64,000 bases of DNA from Paenibacillus fonticola DSM 21315 (GTDB lineage: Bacteria; Bacillota; Bacilli; Paenibacillales; Paenibacillaceae), in NCBI RefSeq assembly GCF_000381905.1, contig NZ_KB907248.1:124001-188000 (forward strand). Reading direction: 5' to 3'. The translations under genes were made by a program, and so were the position numbers. Below the pieces are notes generated by a model. It saw only the letters and a program-made list of their open reading frames with translations, was not told where the DNA came from and ran no database searches. Positions 28,701 through 36,585 of this stretch are shown piece after piece; within the stretch, counting starts at the first letter, position 1; every line of letters starts with the position of its first letter.

Positions 28701-28859
28701 CGGGGCTCCATTCGCCGTAGGGGGGCCTTCATAGAACACATAGTTCGGGCGGCCCGCCCGATTTTCCATACTGCGCTTGAACGTGTTCTCCTGCTTCCAT
28801 TTATTTAAAATGCGGAGATCACGCGCGCGCGCTTGTTCCTTCACATCCACTTTTTTCAT
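25764..28859 (-). CDS. ileS: Isoleucyl-tRNA synthetase, type 2 (eukaryote-like)
   Basis: A 1031-residue class-I synthetase charging tRNA-Ile, with an editing domain. HIGH is at 54-57 inside [20 protein letters not shown], followed by [28 protein letters not shown] lies near residue 590. These motifs, the length and the C-terminal beta-domain lacking the type-1 CxxC zinc finger mark IleRS type 2, the class that includes eukaryotic cytosolic and mupirocin-tolerant enzymes. Most Firmicutes carry a ~920-residue type 1 at this position (divIVA-ileS-lspA). The gene is preceded by a T-box leader with an Ile codon. Mupirocin tolerance would be expected from the family but is not shown. Confidence 0.95.
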   Translation of the reverse strand: [1031 protein letters not shown]

Positions 28860-28980
28860 TTACTGCGACTTCCTTTCGGTCATAATCTTTATTCACTGCG
28901 CTACATTCAATTTGAGCCATCAATTTCATGCGAAGCCTTCAAAATGCTGGCCTTTGTACCTCCAATCGGCCCCGGACAAC

Positions 28981-29295
28981 AAAAAAAGCCCCGCCCCAAA
29001 AGGGACGAGACTTATGCTCGCGTTACCACCCTTGTTCCATGCCCCTTGTACCCAAAAATGAGCTGTACCCGGTACCCGGCATGACACTCTGATCCCATAC
29101 GCTTCATATGGGGCCGGTGTAACGGCCGGCGGCCGGATAAACTTACGCTTTCAGAAAGAAATTTCAGCTTATCTTCTCCGGGACGATATTCCGACTGTGT
29201 TCTGAACATTGGCTCGCAGCAATTCACCAACTCTCTGAGAACAGAATCACAGCGTACTGGTTCCCATCATCAAATTCATATGCATGTGTAATATG
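28981..29295 (-). promoter_or_regulatory. T-box riboswitch leader, Ile-specific (specifier ATC)
   Basis: On the minus strand the T-box core AAGGGTGGTAACGCG (29019-29034) is followed by a terminator: GTCTCGTCCC, a short loop, GGGGCGGGGC and seven T residues (28981-29013). Upstream, Stem I shows the AGTA element, GAGAGTTGGTG and the specifier region GGAATATCGTCCCGGAG, placing codon ATC (Ile) at 29185-29187. TGGT in the T-box bulge can pair with the ACCA end of tRNA-Ile. Uncharged tRNA-Ile should favour readthrough into ileS. Confidence 0.93.
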
Positions 29296-29301
29296 CTTAT
29301 A

Positions 29302-29331
29302 GTTATATCTTATAATGGTCTGCTCTGTCAA
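29302..29331 (-). promoter_or_regulatory. SigA promoter of the ileS leader
   Basis: TTGACA (29326-29331), an 18-bp spacer and TATAAC (29302-29307) on the minus strand lie directly upstream of the T-box leader. The -35 element sits 13 bases beyond the divIVA stop side of the intergenic gap. Confidence 0.75.
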
Positions 29332-29343
29332 CAGGGCAGCCGC

Positions 29344-29862
29344 TTAGTAAATTTCTTTAATTTCACGTTCATTGTCCAAATGACGATCCGCATGACGGTC
29401 GCGGTCTTCAAGTGATTCCCAACCGTCCTGGCTCAATAAATCAAGCTGCGCCTCAACGAGCGTCCGGAACCGGGCGCGGTAAATGGAGGCCTGCTTCTTC
29501 AGCTCCTCGACTTCCAACGCTATTTTGCGCGATTTAGCCAACGATTCGTTTACGATGCGATCCGCGTTCTTCTCCGCTTCCTTCACGATGAGCTGGGCTT
29601 CCTTCTTTGCGTTGTTCCTTACTTCGTCCGCCGCCTCCTGCGCCACGATAATCGTCTTGCTCAGCGTTTCTTCAATATTTGCAAAATGATCCAGCTTCTC
29701 TTGCACAACCAGTATCTGGTTATGAAGCTCCTTGTTCTCCCGGATCACGATTTCATAATCTTTAATGACCTGATCAAGAAATTCATTTACTTCGTCTTCG
29801 TCGTAACCGCGAATACGTCTGGAAAACTCTTTATTATGTATATCCAGCGGTGTTAATGGCAT
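29344..29862 (-). CDS. divIVA: DivIVA cell-pole/division-site protein
   Basis: A 172-residue coiled-coil protein. The N-terminal membrane-curvature domain starts MPLTPLDIHNKEFSRRIRGY and has the family motif YDEDEVNEFLDQVIKDYE. Long heptad-rich segments follow. DivIVA localises to negatively curved membrane at septa and poles, and recruits division-site and sporulation chromosome-anchoring partners. AGGAGG eight bases before the ATG at 29862 fixes the start; the GTG three codons upstream lies too close to the ribosome site. It ends the ylm cluster, just before the ileS promoter. Confidence 0.94.
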   Translation of the reverse strand: MPLTPLDIHNKEFSRRIRGYDEDEVNEFLDQVIKDYEIVIRENKELHNQILVVQEKLDHFANIEETLSKTIIVAQEAADEVRNNAKKEAQLIVKEAEKNADRIVNESLAKSRKIALEVEELKKQASIYRARFRTLVEAQLDLLSQDGWESLEDRDRHADRHLDNEREIKEIY

Positions 29863-29964
29863 GCTGCGCACCTCCTAGAAAATTCGAAGCCTCCCTACAG
29901 GGAAGCATGTACAGTACAAGTTGTTGTTAAATTCGACAGGAATCCGCGAACTCCTGCAAAGCGT

Positions 29965-30747
29965 TCACACAAATTTACCGATTCGGACACGATGTCTGCC
30001 CTTTTTAGTCATGCCGTCCGTCTCCAACACCTTGAATCTGCCAAATCCTTGGAGCGCTACAACATCACCGGCCCTCAACAGTTTGGACGGATCCTCCTCG
30101 TTCTTCCAGTTCACCCGGCAGCGACCCGCCCGGATTGGAATAACAATTTTACTGCGGCTTAAACGGAACACATCGCTTGCTATTCCGTCCAAACGTAAAG
30201 AAGCCACCGTTATATCCAGCGGCTCAAGCGCAGCGCTAGCCGTTCTTAACGCATCGAGCTCAACAATTTCGGTTAAGACGCCGACTCGGTGCACTTGACG
30301 AAGGTTCACATCCAAAAAGGCGGATATCTCCTCTGTCACCACAACGTGGCACCCGTCCTCGTGAACGTGAATATCGCCGATCTTGTCCCGTTTCAGTCCT
30401 AAACCAAGAATTGCTCCCAAATAATCGCCATGCTGAAGCGAAATAAACTTCTGGTCACTGGATGTGATGCTGAGTACTTTCATTCCCATAGGCTCTGCGG
30501 CGATATCCCGATAATCAGGAGCAATCAGGGCGCGCCGCCGCTCGGCTTCCGGAGATCCCCCGTCCAGGCGGAGAGCAACATCCGGATGACGATTGGCCAG
30601 GCTTTCAACAATTTGACCCTGCCGAGGGTCAAGGAAATCACTTAGCTTCACTTCATGGTAAGTCGCTGCGTTTACCACCCACTCCCAGGCACGATCAACG
30701 AACGGCCGCTCTTCCGGAAGAAAGTGTTCATAAATATTCTCTCGCAT
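29965..30747 (-). CDS. ylmH: YlmH-type S4-domain RNA-binding protein
   Basis: A 260-residue cytoplasmic protein. Its C-terminal S4 domain (LRLDGIASDVFRLSRSKIVI, then PIRAGRCRVNWK) is preceded by a domain shared with photosystem-II S4 proteins (ITSSDQKFISLQHGDYLGAI). YlmH homologues bind ribosomes and rescue stalled complexes. ATG 30747 (MRENIYEHFLPEE) is chosen, with a GGTAGG element upstream; the longer frame overlaps yggT and has no family-like start. It lies eight bases after yggT. Confidence 0.9.
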   Translation of the reverse strand: MRENIYEHFLPEERPFVDRAWEWVVNAATYHEVKLSDFLDPRQGQIVESLANRHPDVALRLDGGSPEAERRRALIAPDYRDIAAEPMGMKVLSITSSDQKFISLQHGDYLGAILGLGLKRDKIGDIHVHEDGCHVVVTEEISAFLDVNLRQVHRVGVLTEIVELDALRTASAALEPLDITVASLRLDGIASDVFRLSRSKIVIPIRAGRCRVNWKNEEDPSKLLRAGDVVALQGFGRFKVLETDGMTKKGRHRVRIGKFV

Positions 30748-30754
30748 AAATGAC

Positions 30755-31027
30755 CTACCTGAACACGAAGTCCAGCACGCCCAGCAAGCCGTATACGGCC
30801 AAGCGAAGCACAAAAATAGCGACGATCGGCGATATGTCGATCATACCCATAATCGGAGGAATGAAACGGCGGAACGGCGCTAAATACGGTTCAACCAATT
30901 TTCCCAGCAACTCTCCGACAAAGCTCTCACGGACATTCGGCACCCAGGACATCAATATATAAATTAAAATCATGAAAAAATAAACCTGATGAAGCATTAA
31001 AATTATTTGCGCGATATTATTTCCCAA
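30755..31027 (-). CDS. YggT-family membrane protein
   Basis: A 90-residue protein with two membrane segments (about 6-27 and 65-88) and the family motif VEPYLAPFRRFIPPIMGMID. It corresponds to ylmG of the division cluster, implicated in envelope or septum organisation. The start is a TTG at 31027, eight bases after AGGTG, which overlaps the sepF stop region, so it is likely coupled to sepF. Confidence 0.9.
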   Translation of the reverse strand: MGNNIAQIILMLHQVYFFMILIYILMSWVPNVRESFVGELLGKLVEPYLAPFRRFIPPIMGMIDISPIVAIFVLRLAVYGLLGVLDFVFR

Positions 31028-31034
31028 GCTGCCT

Positions 31035-31484
31035 TCACCTCATTCTGTTGTATTCATTATCTTCGGTCAATATTTCGGTAATCGCGCCTTGAATTTCCAC
31101 TGTATCCGGTGTACATAGAAAAATGTTGCCGCCGATTTTGGAAATACTGCCGCTAAGCGCATAGATCGTACCGCTTAAAAAATCAATAATGCGCATCGCC
31201 TGATCGTTGCGCACGCGCTGTAAATTTACGACAACCGACCGGTGCGAACGCAAATGGTCAGCGATTTCCTGCGCCTCATCATAAGAACGAGGTTCATAGA
31301 GAATGACTTTCACGTTCTTCTGGGAATGAATGCTGACTACATTGTTTATCTTTTGATTTCTGCGCGATTCAAAGCTGGGTGCTTCGAAGTCCGCTTCCTC
31401 TTGTCCGGGCATCTTCTCCCGTTCGACGATTTCTTCCTCTTCCTGAAGGCCAAGAAAATTCATAAACCGATTCATTACTCCCAT
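31035..31484 (-). CDS. sepF: SepF, FtsZ-associated division protein
   Basis: A 149-residue protein. An N-terminal amphipathic membrane-binding helix (MGVMNRFMNFLGL) and acidic linker are followed by the SepF core (VILYEPRSYDEAQEIADHLR, SVVVNLQRV, FLSGTIYALSGSISKIG). It bundles FtsZ filaments and tethers them to the membrane. GGGGAGGAGACGTA before ATG 31484 fixes the start; the A of that ATG pairs up with the last base of the ylmE stop (TAATG), indicating coupled translation. Confidence 0.95.
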   Translation of the reverse strand: MGVMNRFMNFLGLQEEEEIVEREKMPGQEEADFEAPSFESRRNQKINNVVSIHSQKNVKVILYEPRSYDEAQEIADHLRSHRSVVVNLQRVRNDQAMRIIDFLSGTIYALSGSISKIGGNIFLCTPDTVEIQGAITEILTEDNEYNRMR

Positions 31485-32176
31485 TACGTCTCCTCCCCTT
31501 TCCCTACTAATATTGTGCCTAATCGTATCCATGTCGCCCCTTCTTCGATCGCGACTTCAAAGTCGCCGGACATTCCCATCGACAGCTCTGTTAACGGCTC
31601 CTGTGAAATTTGCTGAGCATTCAGCTGATCCCGCAGCTCCCGAAGCCGGCGGAACACCGGGCGCGTTAGCTCTGGGTCCTCCTCGATCGGTGCCATTGTC
31701 ATCAGCCCGATCACTTTCACATGGGACAACGCTGCGACTTCCTTCAGAAATTGAGCTGCCTCTTCCGGACGGATTCCCTGCTTGGACGACTCTCCCGATA
31801 CATTCACCTGCAAAAAGACACTTACAGTTATCCCTAGTGCTGCGGCCCTCTTCTCCAGCTCTTTAGCGAGCGAAAGACGGTCGAGCGAATGAATATATTG
31901 AAATTTACCAATGACATCCTTGACTTTGTTGGTCTGCAAAGAACCGATAAAATGCCATATGCCCCGTCCGCCGAGCGCCTCCCATTTCGGCACCGCCCGC
32001 TGCGGGCGATTTTCTCCAATGTGCGCTATGCCTTCATCCAACAACAAGCCTGTTGTCTCCAGGCTCACATATTTCGTCACCGCGACGACTTTTACGTCGT
32101 CCCGCTGGCGTCCGCTTCGTTCACAAGCGGCCAGGACACGGTGCTCTACTTGCTGTATCCGTTCTTTAAGTGACAA
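31484..32176 (-). CDS. ylmE: YggS/YlmE-family PLP-binding protein
   Basis: A 230-residue protein of the alanine-racemase-like barrel. The pyridoxal-phosphate lysine lies in VKVVAVTKYVS, with HFIGSLQTNK, SMGMSGDFEVAI and VRLGTILVG as family motifs. It helps maintain PLP and amino-acid balance and is not an active racemase. A GTG at 32188 overlaps the pgeF stop, but the TTG at 32176 has AGGTGATC eight bases upstream, a much better ribosome site, so it is preferred. Confidence 0.9.
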   Translation of the reverse strand: MSLKERIQQVEHRVLAACERSGRQRDDVKVVAVTKYVSLETTGLLLDEGIAHIGENRPQRAVPKWEALGGRGIWHFIGSLQTNKVKDVIGKFQYIHSLDRLSLAKELEKRAAALGITVSVFLQVNVSGESSKQGIRPEEAAQFLKEVAALSHVKVIGLMTMAPIEEDPELTRPVFRRLRELRDQLNAQQISQEPLTELSMGMSGDFEVAIEEGATWIRLGTILVGKGEET

Positions 32177-32184
32177 AGAAAGGA

Positions 32185-33066
32185 TCACCTCTCTTTCAAT
32201 CCAATCCAGCTTGCCATCCTTCCGGTTATACCGCTTTGCTTGCGGTATGAGAAAAACTTATCAGGATGACAGCTTGTACACCATGTTGTACATTCGATAT
32301 GAGTCGGCAATATTCCTGCTTTTATCATAATGATTCGATTCAATTCTTTCAAGTTCAGCATCCATCTTCCAGGATGAACAGACTTAGAGACATACGCGCT
32401 CATGTCCTCGTCGCCCGACAAGCCTTGCTTCACTTTAGAGATTACCGCTTCATCGACTTCATAGCAGCATTGTCCGATAGACGGACCGATAGCCGCAAGG
32501 AGATTCGCTCTGTGGCTGCCGTACTCCCGCTCCAGCGTCTGGATGACCGCCAAGGCAATATTGCCTACTGTTCCTTTCCAGCCTGCATGAGCAAGGCCTA
32601 CCGCCCCTTGTACGGGGTCCATAAAGTAAAGCGGAACACAGTCCGCGTAAAAAGACGTCAACAGCACGCCAGGGACATTCGTTACGAGTCCGTCCGTATG
32701 TTGAAACGCGCTCTCCCTGTCAAGGTAGCCCTTCCCTATGTCAGCCTGTGTTACAACAGCAACGTTCGTTCCATGCACCTGCTCGCCGCAGGTCCAGGTC
32801 TCGGGTCTAAAGCCAACCGCTGCGGCCAGGAGACGGCGATTCTCCAGCACATCCGCAGGGGCATCTCCGACATGATAAGCCAAATTCAGCGTTTCATAGG
32901 GGACTTGCCCCACTCCCCCATTTCGGCCGCTAAAGCCTGCACGAAGTCCGGGCAGCGCATCACACCAGCTTTCCAAAACAAAGGTTTCCGGCAAAGTTTC
33001 CCGCTGCCCGGAAAACTCTTCTATAGGCTTCCAAATAAACGGTTCCATCATCCACCTCTTCAGCAC
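32185..33066 (-). CDS. pgeF: Peptidoglycan editing factor / multicopper polyphenol oxidase family (YlmD)
   Basis: A 293-residue laccase-domain protein. The metal-binding His and Cys residues are in LTSFYADCVPLYFMDP, GLAHAGWKGTVGN and AIGPSIGQCCYEVDEAV. PgeF-type enzymes act in purine-nucleoside phosphorolysis and prevent misincorporation into peptidoglycan precursors. The GTG at 33066 has AGGA six bases away. Downstream ATGs at 33051 and 33048 lie directly after AGAGGTGG and are alternatives, so the start is uncertain by five to six codons. Confidence 0.9.
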   Translation of the reverse strand: MLKRWMMEPFIWKPIEEFSGQRETLPETFVLESWCDALPGLRAGFSGRNGGVGQVPYETLNLAYHVGDAPADVLENRRLLAAAVGFRPETWTCGEQVHGTNVAVVTQADIGKGYLDRESAFQHTDGLVTNVPGVLLTSFYADCVPLYFMDPVQGAVGLAHAGWKGTVGNIALAVIQTLEREYGSHRANLLAAIGPSIGQCCYEVDEAVISKVKQGLSGDEDMSAYVSKSVHPGRWMLNLKELNRIIMIKAGILPTHIECTTWCTSCHPDKFFSYRKQSGITGRMASWIGLKER

Positions 33067-33243
33067 TTCAATTCCTGTAATCCTATCTTTCTAATAACAT
33101 TCGAATAAGTTAAATGACCCCACGCGATATTCAAACAACTACTTTTAGTTTACCATAAGGAAGACTGCTTTTCGAAGGAGATCTCCTTCATGCCGTAGTC
33201 ATGCCGTAGTCGGCCCGCAGTCAGCCGCATTCAACTGCAGGAG

Positions 33244-33552
33244 TCAATTCCGGCGATCGGTTCTCCCGTCACGATCGATATATACAGTCGTCTCAACCTG
33301 CTGGACACCGCTTTGCGCCAAGCCGTCCATTTTAACCAGCACTACATCCGAACCGATTTTCACAATGTTTTTCCATGGAATAATTAAATCGCTGCCCCCG
33401 CCGAACAATCCCATGAACTTGCTGTTTACTGGCACAACGATCGCCTCAATGAGCCCCTGACGCAAATCGAGCTCAAGGTCGCTTATATGTCCAAGCCGTT
33501 TGCCGTCTACAACGTTAATGACATCCTTCGCCTGAAAATCGGAGATTTTCAT
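33244..33552 (-). CDS. ylmC: YlmC/YmxH-family PRC-barrel sporulation protein
   Basis: A 102-residue protein with a PRC-barrel fold (KISDFQAKDVINVVDGKRLG, DLELDLRQGLIEAIVVP, DLIIPWKNIVKIGSDVVLV). The family is restricted to spore formers and its function is not established. GGAGGAGCGAAC before ATG 33552 fixes the start. Upstream (33188-33220) the gap to pgeF contains an 11-bp tandem repeat TCATGCCGTAG. Confidence 0.87.
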   Translation of the reverse strand: MKISDFQAKDVINVVDGKRLGHISDLELDLRQGLIEAIVVPVNSKFMGLFGGGSDLIIPWKNIVKIGSDVVLVKMDGLAQSGVQQVETTVYIDRDGRTDRRN

Positions 33553-33705
33553 GTTCGCTCCTCCTAACATTAGCCCACATTCAAATTCTATATATGTTGA
33601 ACAATTGATATGGATGTAGGGCAAGTGTCGACCAGCCTAATAATTTTATATATATGATGATCAACTCCAAAACATTAAAGAACTTATCCTGCAAAGCAGC
33701 ATACA

Positions 33706-33733
33706 ATTAAAAAAGGTTCCCGAAGGAACCTTT
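33706..33733 (-). terminator. Terminator after sigG
   Basis: On the minus strand AAAGGTTCC and GGAACCTTT form a 9-bp stem with loop TTCG, followed by six T residues. It lies three bases after the sigG stop, so the spoIIGA-sigE-sigG unit ends here. Confidence 0.85.
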
Positions 33734-33736
33734 GCT

Positions 33737-34519
33737 TTAAGACTTAACATGCTTTTGCATTTGTAAGATTGCCGACTTCTCCAGCCTTGACACCTGCGCC
33801 TGAGATATGCCGATTTCATCGGCAACCTCCATCTGCGTTTTGCCTTCAAAGAAGCGCATGGACAGGATCATTTTTTCGCGGCGGTTTAAGCGCTGCATCG
33901 CCTCCCGCAAAGCGATTTCCTCAATCCACGTCACATCCTTATTTTTATCATCGCTAATTTGATCCATCACATAAATAGGATCTCCTCCGTCATGATAAAT
34001 CGGTTCAAACAAAGAGACGGGATCCTGAATCGCGTCGAGGGCAAAAACGACATCTTCCTTCGGTAAACCGAGCGCTTCGGAAATTTCGAAGATGGTTGGC
34101 TCGCGCGAGTTCAGATTGGTTAACGTATCGCGCATTTGCAGTGCTTTATAGGCTATATCGCGAAGACTGCGGGATACCCGGATAGGATTGTTGTCCCGCA
34201 AATATCGCCTGATTTCACCGATAATCATGGGCACGGCATAGGTGGAAAATTTAACATTTTGCGATAAATCGAAATTATCGATCGCTTTCATGAGTCCGAT
34301 GCAGCCGACCTGAAATAAATCGTCTACAAACTCCCCCCGATTGTTGAATCGCTGGATGACACTCAGCACTAGCCTAAGGTTGCCATTCACTAACTTTTCT
34401 CTGGCTGATCTTACGTTGTCCTGCTGCAGGGAACGGAACAACTCACGCATTTCCACATTGGTTAGAACGGGCAATTTTGCAGTGTCCACACCGCAAATCT
34501 CGACTTTGTTTCGGGTCAT
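33737..34519 (-). CDS. sigG: Sporulation sigma factor SigG (late forespore)
   Basis: A 260-residue sigma-70-family factor, the same length as the B. subtilis protein. The N-terminal segment TRNKVEICGVDTAKLPVLTN is typical of SigG. Region 2 (DDLFQVGCIGLMKAIDNFDL, KFSTYAVPMIIGEIRRYLRD) and region 4 (REKMILSMRFFEGKTQMEVA, IGISQAQVSRLEKSA) are complete. It directs late forespore transcription after engulfment. GGGAGG before ATG 34519 fixes the start. It follows sigE by 102 bases holding a possible forespore promoter. Confidence 0.96.
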   Translation of the reverse strand: MTRNKVEICGVDTAKLPVLTNVEMRELFRSLQQDNVRSAREKLVNGNLRLVLSVIQRFNNRGEFVDDLFQVGCIGLMKAIDNFDLSQNVKFSTYAVPMIIGEIRRYLRDNNPIRVSRSLRDIAYKALQMRDTLTNLNSREPTIFEISEALGLPKEDVVFALDAIQDPVSLFEPIYHDGGDPIYVMDQISDDKNKDVTWIEEIALREAMQRLNRREKMILSMRFFEGKTQMEVADEIGISQAQVSRLEKSAILQMQKHVKS

Positions 34520-34553
34520 CGTGTCTTTACCTCCCAAGGAGAAACTTAATGAT

Positions 34554-34582
34554 CATTATCTCCCCGGGCTGTATTTTTATTC
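34554..34582 (-). promoter_or_regulatory. Possible SigF/SigG promoter of sigG
   Basis: On the minus strand GGAGATAATG (34554-34563) fits the forespore -10 consensus GGnnAnAnTR at every fixed position. GAATA (34578-34582) resembles the GYATA -35 at a 14-bp spacing, one base shorter than usual. sigG of B. subtilis is driven by SigF and SigG from this intergenic position. Confidence 0.45.
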
Positions 34583-34621
34583 CTGAATTTCCTCGGAAAT
34601 CGTTTCTGAATTCATAAGGAC

Positions 34622-35344
34622 TTAGACCATCTTATTGAATTCCTTACGGAGTCTTTTAATAATTCTTTTCTCCAGCCTTGATATATAGGACTGAGAAATT
34701 CCAAGCAGGTCCGCCACGTCCTTCTGCGTCTTCTCATCGCCATCGACAAGGCCGAATCTCAGCTCCATAATCATCCTTTCCCGCTCGCTCAGCTTGTCAA
34801 GCGCCTTATGAAGAAGCTTACGGTCAACCTGCTCTTCAATATTGCGATAGATTGTGTCGTTCTCCGTTCCGAGCACATCGGACAGAAGCAATTCATTTCC
34901 ATCCCAATCAATGTTCAACGGCTCATCAAAGGACACTTCCGTACGGATTTTACTGTTGCGCCGTAAATACATCAGGATTTCATTTTCAATACAGCGTGAT
35001 GCGTACGTTGCCAGCTTAATCTTTTTGTCCGGATCAAACGTGTTGACGGCCTTGATCAGCCCAATGGCACCGATCGACACGAGATCCTCGATGTTAATGC
35101 CCGTATTCTCGAATTTGCGGGCGATGTAAACGACAAGACGCAAATTCCGCTCAATAAGCATAGCCCGTATGGCCGAATCTCCCGTAGGCAGGCGCTGCAG
35201 CAAATATTCTTCTTCCTCTCTCGTTAAGGGAGGAGGGAGCGCCTCACTGCCGCCTATGTAGTAGATTTCCTCACTCTTAAGCCCGAATAGGAACAACAGC
35301 CGGTAATACTGCAACTGCAACATTAACTTCCATCTTACACGCAT
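34622..35344 (-). CDS. sigE: Pro-sigma-E (early mother-cell sigma factor)
   Basis: A 240-residue sigma factor. The hydrophobic N-terminal pro-region ([20 protein letters not shown]) keeps it at the membrane until cleaved by SpoIIGA, probably near [12 protein letters not shown]. Region 2 ([39 protein letters not shown]) and region 4 ([36 protein letters not shown]) are intact. ATAGGAGGAAGAG precedes the ATG. It lies 16 bases after its processing protease gene spoIIGA. Confidence 0.97.
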   Translation of the reverse strand: MRVRWKLMLQLQYYRLLFLFGLKSEEIYYIGGSEALPPPLTREEEEYLLQRLPTGDSAIRAMLIERNLRLVVYIARKFENTGINIEDLVSIGAIGLIKAVNTFDPDKKIKLATYASRCIENEILMYLRRNSKIRTEVSFDEPLNIDWDGNELLLSDVLGTENDTIYRNIEEQVDRKLLHKALDKLSERERMIMELRFGLVDGDEKTQKDVADLLGISQSYISRLEKRIIKRLRKEFNKMV

Positions 35345-35360
35345 CTCTCTTCCTCCTATA

Positions 35361-36374
35361 TTACGATCCTGGTGTACTTATAGACGCCCCTTCCTGATTG
35401 TCAGCAAAGGGAGCCGCAGCCATTCCCGAAGGTGATAATCCCGTCCCTTCTTCCATTCCTTCCATCAGCACAGGATGAATAATGGCACGATAAGTTTTCT
35501 CGCTAGACAGCTGCCCGCCGTCCAAGCCGATCAGCACCTTGGTCGTGACCACTTTTTGACCATCCCTAACAACACATACCTCATCCGGCTTCAAGGCGAG
35601 CATAAATTGGGAGCCTTTGTTGATCCCACGGTAAGGAACGAGCCGCAACCGGTCTCTCCATGGGAACGACTCATCATCCGCCCAATCCATAATGAGGTTG
35701 TCCGCTTGCTCCGCAGCCAGTCTGACGGTCAAAGATTCCGGCAACACTTGCTTCCACAAAGTGGCTTCCATAACCATAACCGGCCATCTCGTCAGCGGAT
35801 CCTTCAACTGGTTTCCGGTATCGACTAGTCCTGTGCACTTTACTGCGATTTCCCCGATCCGCACCTGAACTTCTGCCAAACAGCTGTCTGTGCGCTCCAA
35901 GGCGCGACGCGAGGATACGACCATTTTGAACCAAATAAGTATAATGAAAAAAACAACAACCGTGAAAATAGAACCGATTTCGAGCGAGAAGCCGAGACCT
36001 CCGGAAGCCGAGTACCATATACCGCTCCACACTTCTCCGGAATTTTGCCGCAAATAATGAATACCCAGAATACCGCCAGCAGCTGCGAAGTTAACCATGT
36101 AGAATGCTCCCATATTCCGCAAATAGTTTTGCAGACTAACATATCCGAACGCAATCCAGAGCATCACAACAGAAAATAAAAACTTCACGACGAATGTAAA
36201 CAGAAAAGACAGCTCGGGGAGGAACATCATGATGACATACGCCGCCCCAACTGCAGCCGAGACAGCGATTCGCCATACGATGACGCGCTGCTTTCTGATC
36301 CAGGCTGTCACCAGCAGTAAGCTCGCATCGATCAGCAGGTTCATTAAAAAGATGAGATCGATATAGACGACCAC
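35361..36374 (-). CDS. spoIIGA: Sigma-E processing peptidase SpoIIGA
   Basis: A 337-residue membrane aspartyl protease. Five hydrophobic segments fill the first ~155 residues and the C-terminal protease domain carries the active-site motif [14 protein letters not shown]. It cleaves pro-SigE at the sporulation septum after a signal from the forespore (SpoIIR). The start is a GTG at 36374 preceded by AGGTGAAGCATA. The C-terminus is longer and more Gly/Ser/Pro-rich than in B. subtilis (309 residues). It is preceded by a likely Spo0A-controlled promoter. Confidence 0.94.
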   Translation of the reverse strand: MVVYIDLIFLMNLLIDASLLLVTAWIRKQRVIVWRIAVSAAVGAAYVIMMFLPELSFLFTFVVKFLFSVVMLWIAFGYVSLQNYLRNMGAFYMVNFAAAGGILGIHYLRQNSGEVWSGIWYSASGGLGFSLEIGSIFTVVVFFIILIWFKMVVSSRRALERTDSCLAEVQVRIGEIAVKCTGLVDTGNQLKDPLTRWPVMVMEATLWKQVLPESLTVRLAAEQADNLIMDWADDESFPWRDRLRLVPYRGINKGSQFMLALKPDEVCVVRDGQKVVTTKVLIGLDGGQLSSEKTYRAIIHPVLMEGMEEGTGLSPSGMAAAPFADNQEGASISTPGS

Positions 36375-36449
36375 TATGCTTCACCTGCCCAGCTCCTTAA
36401 ATCTTCTTCAGCTATACTAGAGAACTTGTTGTGACGAGGAGTTGCTATC

Positions 36450-36517
36450 AGTATAATGAGATACGTCTGTAAAGTCTGTCTAAAATTGAGTGAAGAATTA
36501 GTACTATTTTTGTCGAG
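36450..36517 (-). promoter_or_regulatory. spoIIG-type promoter with long spacer and Spo0A-box-like sites
   Basis: On the minus strand TAGACA (36477-36482), a 21-bp spacer and TATACT (36450-36455) mirror the spoIIG promoter of B. subtilis, whose -35 is displaced and needs Spo0A~P. TTAGACAGA overlapping the -35 matches the reverse Spo0A box TTYGACAAA at 7 of 9. TTTGTCGAG (36509-36517, plus strand) matches the box TTTGTCRAA at 8 of 9. Confidence 0.55.
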
Positions 36518-36523
36518 CAATGC

Positions 36524-36560
36524 AAAAAACCTCTGCTCCATAGCAATGGAACAGAGGTTT
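36524..36560 (-). terminator. Terminator of the ftsA-ftsZ transcript
   Basis: On the minus strand AAACCTCTG...CAGAGGTTT with inner TCCAT/ATGGA pairs forms a 14-bp stem and runs into TTTTTT. It lies 26 bases after the ftsZ stop and separates the division genes from spoIIGA. Confidence 0.85.
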
Positions 36561-36585
36561 AGATTTTGGGGAGATTTGGTCAAAC

